A program made the position numbers and the translations under genes. From Betaproteobacteria bacterium (GTDB lineage Bacteria > Pseudomonadota > Gammaproteobacteria > Burkholderiales > Burkholderiaceae_C): a stretch of 14,031 nucleotides of DNA. Within the stretch, counting starts at the first letter, position 1. Each line of letters starts with the position of its first letter. Where the stretch lies: assembly GCA_025354965.1 (NCBI GenBank), contig JANXLW010000477.1:1-14031 (forward strand), in the 5' to 3' direction. Positions 6,988-12,682 of this stretch are shown piece after piece. The notes beneath the pieces were generated by a model that was not told where the DNA came from, did not search any database, and saw nothing but the letters and a program-made list of their open reading frames with translations.

Positions 6988-7644
6988 CTATTTCCCGGTG
7001 GCGCTGACCAGCGCATCGTCAACCAGTTTTTTCAGCTCGTCAAAACCAAAGTTCGGCAGCGGCTTACCGTTGACAAAGTATTCCGGTGTCATGGTGACAT
7101 TCAGGGTTTTCGCGTCAGCCAGGTCTTGCGCGATGACCCGCGCGACTTCAGGTGAGTTGACGTCGTTCTTGAGACGGTCCATGTCCAGGCCCAAGGCGCT
7201 CAACGGCCCCCAGATCAACGCCACTTGCGCCGTATGGTTTTGCACCCAATCGTTTTGGGATGCAAACAGCACTTCCAGTGCCTGCTGGAATTGGCCTTGC
7301 TTTCTTGCTGCCTCCATCACTTTGACGACTTGATCCGAGCCGGGATGAAACGGCGCATAGCGCATCGACAACTTGATCTTGCCCGGATTGGCCTTCATCA
7401 TTTCCTTCACCAGCGGATAGAAATCGCGGCAGGTTCCGCACGCCGGGTCAAAAAATTCGACGATCTGCACCGGCGCATTCGGGTTGCCGAAACTCGGCGC
7501 CTGGGCCCGCGCCAGGGCCAACTGGTTCTTGGCCGCCAACTGGGCCGCCTGCTCCGCCTGCCGGTTGCTGTAAAACCAGGCGCCGGCGATGAAGACGACG
7601 AGCAGCAGCGCAGCGGCGGCAATGAAGATATTTTTCTGTTTCAT
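6988..7644 (-). CDS. DsbA-family thiol:disulfide oxidoreductase, membrane-anchored
   Basis: A 218-residue protein with an N-terminal anchor or uncleaved signal (hydrophobic residues 6-24) followed by a periplasmic DsbA/Thioredoxin_4-type domain. The active site is C69-G-T-C72 in VEFFDPACGTCRDFYP, and the cis-proline loop is in NVTMTPEYFVNG. The domain resembles DsbA proteins paired with BdbC-type DsbB partners. CGTC differs from the CPHC of classical DsbA, so its redox potential may differ. The start at 7644 is the ATG overlapping the upstream dsbB-like stop by four bases (ATGA); a reading frame extending upstream to 8025 is a shadow of dsbB. It is the last gene of the operon regulator-kinase-dsbB-dsbA. 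Likely role: forming or repairing disulfides in envelope proteins under metal stress. Confidence 0.92.
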   Translation of the reverse strand: MKQKNIFIAAAALLLVVFIAGAWFYSNRQAEQAAQLAAKNQLALARAQAPSFGNPNAPVQIVEFFDPACGTCRDFYPLVKEMMKANPGKIKLSMRYAPFHPGSDQVVKVMEAARKQGQFQQALEVLFASQNDWVQNHTAQVALIWGPLSALGLDMDRLKNDVNSPEVARVIAQDLADAKTLNVTMTPEYFVNGKPLPNFGFDELKKLVDDALVSATGK

Positions 7645-8060
7645 GAGGATTTCTTGAAGTGGCTTGCGATGAGCAAGAGGTTGATGCTGAAAAAACCGAG
7701 CGCCGACAGCAGCGGAATGGTGACGAAGCCGAACCACTGAATCTGCACCAGGCCGCACGGAATGCCCTGGCGGCAGGGGGTCATGCTTTGCGGGATCACA
7801 CCGGCCGTCAGCAACAGATGGAACACCGCCACCGCCAAGCCGACCAGCGCCAGCGGCAGGGCGTAGCGCACGACTTTGGGGTCGAACGGAAACAGCCCTA
7901 CCGCCAGGATGAAGACCAGCGGGAACATGAACATTCTCTGGTACCAGCACAGCACGCAGGGCGCGAACCCCATCACCTCGCCCAGGAACAAGGCGCCCAG
8001 GGCGGAGCAGGCGGCGATCAGCCAACTGGCGAAGACAAGGCTCCAGGCGGACAGCTTCAT
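7641..8060 (-). CDS. Disulfide bond formation protein DsbB (BdbC-like)
   Basis: A 139-residue inner membrane protein with four hydrophobic spans, the short length being typical of BdbC-type DsbB proteins. The first redox pair is C35-V-L-C38 in GFAPCVLCWYQR, a signature of the family. The second periplasmic pair is C96 and C102 in TPCRQGIPCGLVQ. DsbB passes electrons from its DsbA partner to quinones, and the adjacent DsbA-like gene is the obvious partner. Both ends overlap neighbours by four bases: its ATG overlaps the sensor-kinase stop (8057-8060) and its stop overlaps the dsbA start (7641-7644), implying translational coupling. It lies in a heavy-metal two-component operon, so expression probably rises with periplasmic copper or silver. 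Confidence 0.93.
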   Translation of the reverse strand: MKLSAWSLVFASWLIAACSALGALFLGEVMGFAPCVLCWYQRMFMFPLVFILAVGLFPFDPKVVRYALPLALVGLAVAVFHLLLTAGVIPQSMTPCRQGIPCGLVQIQWFGFVTIPLLSALGFFSINLLLIASHFKKSS

Positions 8061-9448
8061 GTTGCCTGCCGGGGCAGCCGGATCGAGAATCGGGTGAGCT
8101 TGTCGGCCGACGCGACGCCGATGCTGCCGCCGTGGGCCAGCACGATGGATTTGGTGATGGCTAGCCCCAGGCCGGTGCCTTCGCCGGCGCGCTGGCGCGA
8201 CGGGTCGACGCGGAAGAAACGGTCGAAGATGCGCTCCAGATGTTCCTCGGCAATCGATTCCCCCGTGTTTTCTATGCCAATCGTGACGGCTCCTGGGTCG
8301 GCGCCGACGCTGACGCGGATGGTCGTGTCGGGGCTGGCATGGCGCACCGCGTTGGACAGCAGGTTGCCCAGCGCACGGCGCAGCATGATGCGGTCGGCGC
8401 TGACTCTAGCGTTGCCTTGCAGGCTCAACTGCAGATGTTTTTCTTCCGCCACCGCGTCGTAGTAGTCGAACAGGGCACCCACTTCGGCCGCCACGCTGAC
8501 GTTTTCGCGGTGCGGCACCACCAGGCCGTTGTCGGCCTTGGCCAGCAGCAGCATGTCGGAGATCATGCGGCCCATGCGTTCGAACTCCTCGGCGTTGGAT
8601 TCCAGAATGGCGTGGTATTCGTCGGCGCTGCGCGCCTTCGACAGCGCGACCTGGGTTTGCGTCATCAGGTTGCTGACCGGCGTGCGCAGCTCGTGCGCAA
8701 TGTCGGAAGAAAAATCGGACAGGCGGCGAAACGCCTCCTCCAGCCGCGCCAGCATGTCGTTCAGCGATTGCGCCAGTTCCGCCAGTTCCAGTGGCACGCT
8801 GGTCAGCGGCAGGCGGTGATTCAACTGCTGGGCCGTGACGACCTGGGTCTGCTCGCGCATGGCGCGCAGCGGTGCCAGGCCGCGCCGCGCCACCAGCCAG
8901 CCCAGCACGCCGCTGAGCAGCGCGGCGCCGGCCACGAACAGCCACAAGGTCTGCAAAAAAGAGCGCATGAAAATCTGATGGTGGGCGATGTCGGTAGCCA
9001 CCGCCACGCTCAACCTGGGCGCGCCGGGGATGCCGGTCGGCAGCTCGGCCGCGATGGCGCGGTAGGTTTGCTGTCCCACGGTCCAGACCAGCGGGTGGTA
9101 CGGGTTGAGAGACGCGCTGGAGACGACCAGGCTGGGTGGGAAATTGACATTGGGCGTGGCAAAAAGCAAGGCTCGATTGGCGTCGAGAACCATCACGTCC
9201 AGGTCATGGTGGCCGACCAGCGCATGCTGCAGATGTTGCGAGATACCGGCCAGTTCGTTGGGCGATTGCACCATCGCCAAGGCGCTGCGGGCCAGTTCCA
9301 TCTTGCCGGTCAGGACTTCCATGTCCAGATCCACAAAGTGCTGTTGCACCGTCGACGCAATGAAGAAACCGAGCGCCAGCAGCACAGCCGACGAGGCCGT
9401 GATGAACATCAGCGTCAGCCGCCAGGTGATGGAGGTTCTGCCCGTCAA
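8057..9448 (-). CDS. Heavy-metal sensor histidine kinase (CusS/CopS type)
   Basis: A 463-residue inner membrane sensor kinase. Two transmembrane segments (about residues 12-33 and 163-187) bracket a ~125-residue periplasmic sensing domain, followed by a HAMP region. The phosphorylated histidine is H252 in DFSSDIAHELRTPVSNL, the N box is ALGNLLSNAVRHA, and ATP-binding motifs are IENTGESI, IFDRFFR and GEGTGLGLAI. This pattern is that of the CusS/IrlS heavy-metal kinases. The start is read as TTG at 9448, overlapping the regulator stop (TTGA, 9448-9445) and leaving a normal CusS-like N-terminus TGRTSITWRL. A reading frame reaching upstream to 9592 is overlap with the regulator gene. The ligand is probably Cu(I) or Ag(I), judged from the neighbouring copper genes; zinc or cadmium cannot be excluded. 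Confidence 0.93.
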   Translation of the reverse strand: MTGRTSITWRLTLMFITASSAVLLALGFFIASTVQQHFVDLDMEVLTGKMELARSALAMVQSPNELAGISQHLQHALVGHHDLDVMVLDANRALLFATPNVNFPPSLVVSSASLNPYHPLVWTVGQQTYRAIAAELPTGIPGAPRLSVAVATDIAHHQIFMRSFLQTLWLFVAGAALLSGVLGWLVARRGLAPLRAMREQTQVVTAQQLNHRLPLTSVPLELAELAQSLNDMLARLEEAFRRLSDFSSDIAHELRTPVSNLMTQTQVALSKARSADEYHAILESNAEEFERMGRMISDMLLLAKADNGLVVPHRENVSVAAEVGALFDYYDAVAEEKHLQLSLQGNARVSADRIMLRRALGNLLSNAVRHASPDTTIRVSVGADPGAVTIGIENTGESIAEEHLERIFDRFFRVDPSRQRAGEGTGLGLAITKSIVLAHGGSIGVASADKLTRFSIRLPRQAT

Positions 9449-10128
9449 GCGCAATCGGGCACCTCCAGCACATAACCCATGCCGCGCACGGTGCGGATCA
9501 GCTTGGGCTCGAACGGATCGTCGACCTTGGCGCGCAGGCGCCGCATGGCGACCTCGATCACATTGGTGTCGCTGTCGAAATTCATGTCCCACACCTGCGA
9601 CGCAATCAGCGAGCGCGGCAGCACCTCGGCCTGGCGCCGCAGCAGCAATTCAAGCAGCGCGAATTCCTTGGCGGTCAGATCGATGCGGCGGCCGGCCCGA
9701 CTGACGCGTCGGCGCAGCAAATCGAGTTCCAGATCCGCCACATGCAGTACGCTGGCCTCAAGGTTGCCCTTGCCGCGGCGCAGCAAGGTGCGCACCCGCG
9801 CCAGCAACTCCGAAAAGGCGAACGGCTTGACGAGGTAATCGTCGGCCCCCAGTTCCAGCCCCTTGACGCGATCCTCGACCTGATCGCGGGCCGTCAGAAA
9901 CAGCACCGGCATGTCTTTTCCCCCATGACGCAGTTGTTCCAGAATTTGCCAGCCGTTCAGACCGGGCAGCATGACGTCGAGTACCAGCAGATCGAAATCT
10001 CCGGTCAGGGCCAAGTGCAAGCCGTCGACACCGTTGACCGCCAGCTCGGTGACGAACCCCGATTCGGATAAGCCCTGCTTCAGGTAGTCGCCCGTCTTTG
10101 GCTCATCCTCAACAATGAGAATTTTCAT
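9445..10128 (-). CDS. Heavy-metal response regulator, OmpR family (CusR/CopR type)
   Basis: A 227-residue transcription factor with a receiver domain (about 1-120) and an OmpR-type winged-helix DNA-binding domain (about 125-223). The acidic pocket is E7-D8-E9, the phosphorylated aspartate is D51 in LLVLDVMLPGLNGW, and the conserved lysine is in YLVKPFAF. The output domain has DLTAKEFALLELLLRR and RRLRAKVDDPFEPKLIRTVRGMGYVLE. The whole sequence is close to the CusR/CopR/IrlR heavy-metal subgroup. AAAGGAA lies eight bases before the ATG. It heads the operon and is followed by its cognate kinase with a four-base overlap. A copy of the 25-base motif sits 73 bases upstream, suggesting autoregulation. 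The same motif occurs upstream of the DUF4148 and cupredoxin genes, making this regulator the natural candidate to bind all three. Confidence 0.95.
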   Translation of the reverse strand: MKILIVEDEPKTGDYLKQGLSESGFVTELAVNGVDGLHLALTGDFDLLVLDVMLPGLNGWQILEQLRHGGKDMPVLFLTARDQVEDRVKGLELGADDYLVKPFAFSELLARVRTLLRRGKGNLEASVLHVADLELDLLRRRVSRAGRRIDLTAKEFALLELLLRRQAEVLPRSLIASQVWDMNFDSDTNVIEVAMRRLRAKVDDPFEPKLIRTVRGMGYVLEVPDCA

Positions 10129-10200
10129 GGCGGCATTCCTTTGAAGACGGGCTTTTCACGTGGTCAATTCTGCACCTCGAAGCGCGCGCTGTTGCGAACC

Positions 10201-10225
10201 TTGCTGAAATGTAATTATCCCGTCA
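10201..10225 (+). promoter_or_regulatory. Copy 1 of the 25-base putative metal-regulator box (upstream of the response regulator gene)
   Basis: The plus strand reads TTGC-N4-ATGTAATT-ATCCC-GTCA. The block ATGTAATT, the five-base spacer and GTCA match the two other copies (10836-10860 and 10989-11013) in sequence and spacing; the leading TGAC is degenerate here. Relative to the regulator gene on the minus strand it is inverted compared with the other two. Its near edge is 73 bases from the start codon. No good -10 is seen at the 23-base distance found at the other copies. Confidence 0.6.
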
Positions 10226-10229
10226 GTTT

Positions 10230-10304
10230 CCGGTGAGCTAGGAAATCCCGGGACGCCAGGCGCAGAATAATTCCGACCTGACGACGGGATTTCGAGCTCA
10301 CTGG
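10230..10304. repeat. Long interrupted inverted repeat at the 3' end of the DUF4148 gene
   Basis: CCGGTGAGCT (10230-10239) pairs with AGCTCACTGG (10295-10304) apart from one G:U, and GAAATCCCG (10242-10250) pairs perfectly with CGGGATTTC (10285-10293). Small internal loops separate the two segments, giving a ~19-base-pair stem with a 34-base loop. The right arm includes the DUF4148 stop codon and last codon. On the minus strand no run of T follows, so it is not a standard intrinsic terminator. It may stabilise the mRNA end, stop transcription with Rho, or be a remnant of a palindromic element. Confidence 0.6.
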
Positions 10305-10708
10305 GCAGGATGCATGGCCGGATGCACCTCGTTGCATTTGCCTCCGTTCTCCCGATTGAGGTAGAAGTCGCCGGTGCGAAGGGCTGCCACGAGTTCTGCC
10401 TTGACCTGTTCGCGCGTGACGCTGGCTTGCACGGGCTTGGCCGGGTAGAGGCTTGGGTACAGCTCGTTGAGCTGGAGGCCGCGCTCCCCATTGGTTGTGA
10501 TGTTGCCGGTGCGAACGGCCTCGGCGAACTCCGCTTTGACCTGTTCGCGCGTGACGCCGGACGGGCTGCCGTTTTGCGTGAGGCCGGTGAACACAGCATA
10601 GCTGCGCGCGGTTCTGTTTTGCACACTCCTGTCGCCGGCGAGCGCCATGGAATTCACAATCAAGCCCGACGCGAGGATCAAGGCGGTGGCCGCAAATTTG
10701 GTTTTCAT
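10298..10708 (-). CDS. Exported DUF4148 family protein
   Basis: A 136-residue exported protein. Residues 1-24 form a signal peptide (MKTKFAATALILASGLIVNS, cleavage likely near ALA-GD). The mature part carries two copies of the DUF4148 signature: VTREQVKAEFAEAVRTGN (52-69) and VTREQVKAELVAALRTGD (97-114). Each is followed by a short region with an aromatic or Leu-rich turn. There is one cysteine (C125, in GGKCNEVHPAMHP). DUF4148 proteins are common and multicopy in Burkholderiales; their function is not known. The start at 10708 is chosen for the signal peptide and AAGGAA upstream; the longer frame to 10789 lacks both. A copy of the 25-base motif and a -10-like TACAGT lie upstream, so it probably belongs to the same metal regulon as its neighbours. 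Confidence 0.88.
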   Translation of the reverse strand: MKTKFAATALILASGLIVNSMALAGDRSVQNRTARSYAVFTGLTQNGSPSGVTREQVKAEFAEAVRTGNITTNGERGLQLNELYPSLYPAKPVQASVTREQVKAELVAALRTGDFYLNRENGGKCNEVHPAMHPAQ

Positions 10709-10781
10709 GATGATTCCTTTCAAGGGTGTTGAACATCTTTGGGCAGGTCGGTTGTCATCGTGTACCGTCTTGTCCAACTTC

Positions 10782-10799
10782 CATCGCAACGTTGCGATG
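10782..10799. repeat. Perfect 18-base palindrome in the DUF4148 leader
   Basis: CATCGCAAC (10782-10790) is followed immediately by its exact reverse complement GTTGCGATG (10791-10799). It lies between the -10-like TACAGT (10812-10807) and the DUF4148 start at 10708, so it would fall in the untranslated leader. It could be an operator for a dimeric repressor, or an RNA hairpin with a minimal loop. No matching second copy was noticed in the window. Confidence 0.6.
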
Positions 10800-10806
10800 T
10801 GAGTGA

Positions 10807-10812
10807 ACTGTA
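10807..10812 (-). promoter_or_regulatory. Putative -10 element for the DUF4148 gene
   Basis: TACAGT on the minus strand (10812-10807) lies exactly 23 bases downstream of motif copy 3. The -35 position (10835-10830) has no TTGACA-like sequence, as expected for a promoter that needs an activator bound just upstream. Confidence 0.4.
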
Positions 10813-10835
10813 GAAACCGGACCCCGACACAGACG

Positions 10836-10860
10836 TGACGAGCAAATTACAAATTGGTCA
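10836..10860 (-). promoter_or_regulatory. Copy 3 of the 25-base putative metal-regulator box (upstream of DUF4148)
   Basis: The minus strand reads TGAC-N4-TTGTAATT-TGCTC-GTCA. The outer TGAC and GTCA form an inverted repeat with 17 bases between, the same as in copy 2. It points toward the DUF4148 gene, whose start is 128 bases away. Confidence 0.65.
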
Positions 10861-10988
10861 GTAGGCTGTCTGTCACACGCGCTGCCGCAGGAACGCACGG
10901 CATGCCGGACGCCGCAAGATTACGCGTTGTAGACTGCTCAGCAGAAACAGCGTGCAATTGCACCCGAAAGTGCCTTCTTGTCTGAAGA

Positions 10989-11013
10989 TGACAAAGATGT
11001 AATTGAGATGTCA
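10989..11013 (+). promoter_or_regulatory. Copy 2 of the 25-base putative metal-regulator box (upstream of the cupredoxin gene)
   Basis: The plus strand reads TGAC-N4-ATGTAATT-GAGAT-GTCA. It is flanked by extra symmetry, GATGACA (10987-10993) against TGTCATC (11009-11015). Its far edge is 107 bases from the cupredoxin start and it points toward that gene. Confidence 0.68.
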
Positions 11014-11036
11014 TCCATTTGTTGGGTGCGTCAAAA

Positions 11037-11042
11037 AACAAT
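11037..11042 (+). promoter_or_regulatory. Putative -10 element for the cupredoxin operon
   Basis: AACAAT (4 of 6 matches to TATAAT) begins exactly 23 bases after motif copy 2, the same distance as TACAGT from copy 3. No TTGACA-like -35 is present at 11014-11019. The equal spacing, more than the hexamer itself, is the reason to propose it. Confidence 0.35.
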
Positions 11043-11120
11043 GGGAAGCGCAAAGGAAAATGCGCCCCCTGTGCCATTTCCTGGCGCTCCCGTTTCAATG
11101 CTCAGCCTCTCGGAGAATTC

Positions 11121-11630
11121 ATGAAAGTTCGCATTTTTTCTGCTGCCGCTCTTGGCGTCTTCGCATTCTCAGCTTTGGCGCCTGCCGCTTGGGCCAGTGG
11201 CAAGCACGCCGGCGGGCACGATGAGTCCACCATTGGCAAAGCTGGAGTGGCTGCCAATGTCAAGCGAACGGTTGCAGTCGAAATGAGCGACGCGATGCGG
11301 TTCATGCCGGCCGCGATTTCCGTCAACCAAGGGGAGACGATCCGCTTTGTCGTGAAAAATGCGGGAAAGCTGAAACACGAATTTGTGCTTGGAACAGAGA
11401 AAGATCTGAAAGAGCACTACGACGCCATGAAAAAATATCCCGGCATGGAACATGACGACCCAAGCATGATCAGCGTTGGGGCAGGAAAAACCGGGGAAGT
11501 GATCTGGCAATTTTCCAAGGCCGGAAAAGTCGATTTTGCCTGTCTGCAGCCGGGGCATTACGACGCCGGCATGAAGGGTCAAGTCAAGGTGGCGGCGATG
11601 AGGAAGGTTACGGCTGCGGTGAGCAAGTAG
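11121..11630 (+). CDS. Exported cupredoxin (blue-copper-like periplasmic protein)
   Basis: A 169-residue protein with a signal peptide (residues 1-26, cleavage likely after AWA) and a cupredoxin fold. A type 1 copper site is visible: H86 in AGKLKHEFVLG, C141 and H146 in DFACLQPGHYDAG, and M151. The spacing C-x4-H-x4-M is a blue-copper loop. His-rich KHAGGHD near the mature N-terminus may bind additional metal. Similar small exported cupredoxins sit in copper and silver resistance clusters and are thought to bind or carry periplasmic copper. The start at 11121 is preferred over in-frame upstream codons because GGAG and the signal peptide fit it. It is the first gene of a plus-strand unit with DUF2933, a methyltransferase-like protein and a Cu ATPase, preceded by motif copy 2. 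Confidence 0.92.
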   Translation: MKVRIFSAAALGVFAFSALAPAAWASGKHAGGHDESTIGKAGVAANVKRTVAVEMSDAMRFMPAAISVNQGETIRFVVKNAGKLKHEFVLGTEKDLKEHYDAMKKYPGMEHDDPSMISVGAGKTGEVIWQFSKAGKVDFACLQPGHYDAGMKGQVKVAAMRKVTAAVSK

Positions 11631-11726
11631 CGGCAACTCGCCGGCACGGATGCGAAACTGTACGAATTTCGGATCAAGATTCTTCATCAGGCGGCGTCAG
11701 CCATCACGCTGCTGCAGGAGTTTGTC

Positions 11727-12011
11727 ATGAACCACGACCATTGCAACAGGGACAATGAACCCAAGGGGTTCTGGGGCACACGCTATTCGATCGGCCTGAT
11801 CGTGTTGGGCGGCGTTGCCGGCTACTTCCTGCTGACCGAACATCGCGCCCATTTCTTTGGAGCACTGCCCTATTTGCTGCTACTGGCCTGCCCCTTGATG
11901 CACGTCTTCATGCACGGGGGTCATGGTCATCACGCGCACCATGGCGATGCTGGCGGTAATCGGTCGGACACGTCGCCGGCCGATCAGGCGAAACCGGGAG
12001 ACCGATCATGA
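11727..12011 (+). CDS. DUF2933 family small membrane protein, His-rich
   Basis: A 94-residue protein with two closely spaced hydrophobic segments (about 21-36 and 44-60) and a histidine-rich stretch after them (HVFMHGGHGHHAHHGD, about 59-74). The pattern fits DUF2933, a small membrane family often found in heavy-metal gene clusters. The His/Met tail is a plausible Cu or Ag binding patch, and the N-terminus also has HDHC. The ribosome binding site is CAGGAG before the ATG at 11727. Its stop overlaps the next start by four bases (ATGA, 12008-12011), so the two are translationally coupled. Function is not established; a role as a metal-binding partner of the export system is inference. Confidence 0.85.
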   Translation: MNHDHCNRDNEPKGFWGTRYSIGLIVLGGVAGYFLLTEHRAHFFGALPYLLLLACPLMHVFMHGGHGHHAHHGDAGGNRSDTSPADQAKPGDRS

Positions 12012-12658
12012 ACCACGCCGAAAACGCCTACGGCTTGTGGCTCTTGGTCGTCTTCAATTCGGCCATCTTCATCATGTTCGCGTTCAGCTTTTTCAAGCCA
12101 CAGACGGCGCGTGACTGGCGCACTTTTGGCGCATTTGCGGCATTCGTCGTCGCCTTGTTCGCAGAGATGTATGGTTTCCCGCTGACCATCTACCTGTTGT
12201 CCGGCTGGCTGCAGACCAGATACCCGACTCTTGATCTGATGTCGCACAACAGCGGCCATTTGTGGGCCACCCTGCTGGGAACGAAAGGCGATCCGCACTT
12301 GGGACTGCTGCACATTGCCAGCTACGTCTTTTTGGCTGCCGGCTTTCTGTTGCTGTCGAGCGCGTGGAACGTGCTGTACCACGCGCAACGGCAGGCCAAG
12401 CTGGCCACGGCTGGACCTTACGCGCATGTACGTCATCCGCAATACCTTGCGTTTGTGCTGATTCTGCTGGGTTTCCTGCTGCAGTGGCCAACATTGCTGA
12501 CCCTGCTCATGTTCCCGGTTCTGCTGCTGATGTACGCGCGTCTGGCCAGCACGGAAGAAGCCGAAATGCAAACCCGGTTTGGCGACGACTATGCGCGCTA
12601 CGCCGGCCAAACTCCCGGATTTTTTCCTCGCCTTCGGCGTCAACCCGCCACACATTGA
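12008..12658 (+). CDS. Isoprenylcysteine carboxyl methyltransferase-like (ICMT/PEMT) integral membrane protein
   Basis: A 216-residue membrane protein with about five hydrophobic segments. The C-terminal half has the methyltransferase signature of the ICMT/PEMT superfamily: GPYAHVRHPQYLAF (R142-H143-P144), a membrane hairpin, then STEEAEMQTRFGDDYARYAGQTPGFFPRL, where the Glu pair and RYxxxTPxFxP form the cofactor end. The family uses S-adenosylmethionine, but the substrate of bacterial members in metal clusters is unknown; lipid or a thiol are possibilities. The N-terminal half (FNSAIFIMFAFSFFKP, then a span with FAEMYGFPLTIYLL) is membrane-embedded and characteristic of the versions adjacent to DUF2933. 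It overlaps DUF2933 by four bases and is followed 24 bases later by the Cu ATPase gene. Confidence 0.88.
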   Translation: MNHAENAYGLWLLVVFNSAIFIMFAFSFFKPQTARDWRTFGAFAAFVVALFAEMYGFPLTIYLLSGWLQTRYPTLDLMSHNSGHLWATLLGTKGDPHLGLLHIASYVFLAAGFLLLSSAWNVLYHAQRQAKLATAGPYAHVRHPQYLAFVLILLGFLLQWPTLLTLLMFPVLLLMYARLASTEEAEMQTRFGDDYARYAGQTPGFFPRLRRQPATH

Positions 12659-12682
12659 CGTTGCGGCTTTCAAGGAGTCGAA

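Larger units (their letters stand above)
10709..11120. other. Divergent regulatory region between the DUF4148 and cupredoxin genes (412 bases, no gene)
   Basis: No convincing gene is seen here. The stretch holds a perfect 18-base palindrome (10782-10799), a -10-like hexamer facing left (10812-10807), motif copy 3 (10836-10860), motif copy 2 (10989-11013) and a -10-like hexamer facing right (11037-11042). Both transcripts would have leaders of roughly 75-100 bases. The 128 bases between the two motif copies (10861-10988) show nothing further that I can identify. Confidence 0.75.

Noticed and set aside
7645..8025. N-terminal extension of the DsbA-like frame
   Set aside because: This part is dsbB in another frame; the ATG at 7644 with a normal signal anchor and ATGA overlap is the supported start.
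8240..9475. 411-codon plus-strand open frame opposite the sensor kinase
   Set aside because: The kinase motifs (H box, N and G boxes) on the minus strand are unmistakable; the opposite frame is Gln/Arg/His-rich, typical of a GC-rich shadow.
10236..10300. Intrinsic terminator after the DUF4148 gene
   Set aside because: The stem is strong but no T run follows on the minus strand, so it is listed as an inverted repeat only.
10847..11098. 83-codon minus-strand open frame in the divergent regulatory region
   Set aside because: It covers both regulatory motif copies and the predicted rightward promoter, and has no recognisable product; treated as non-coding.
11019..11120. Upstream in-frame extension of the cupredoxin
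   Set aside because: It would put 34 basic residues before the signal peptide; GGAG precedes the ATG at 11121.
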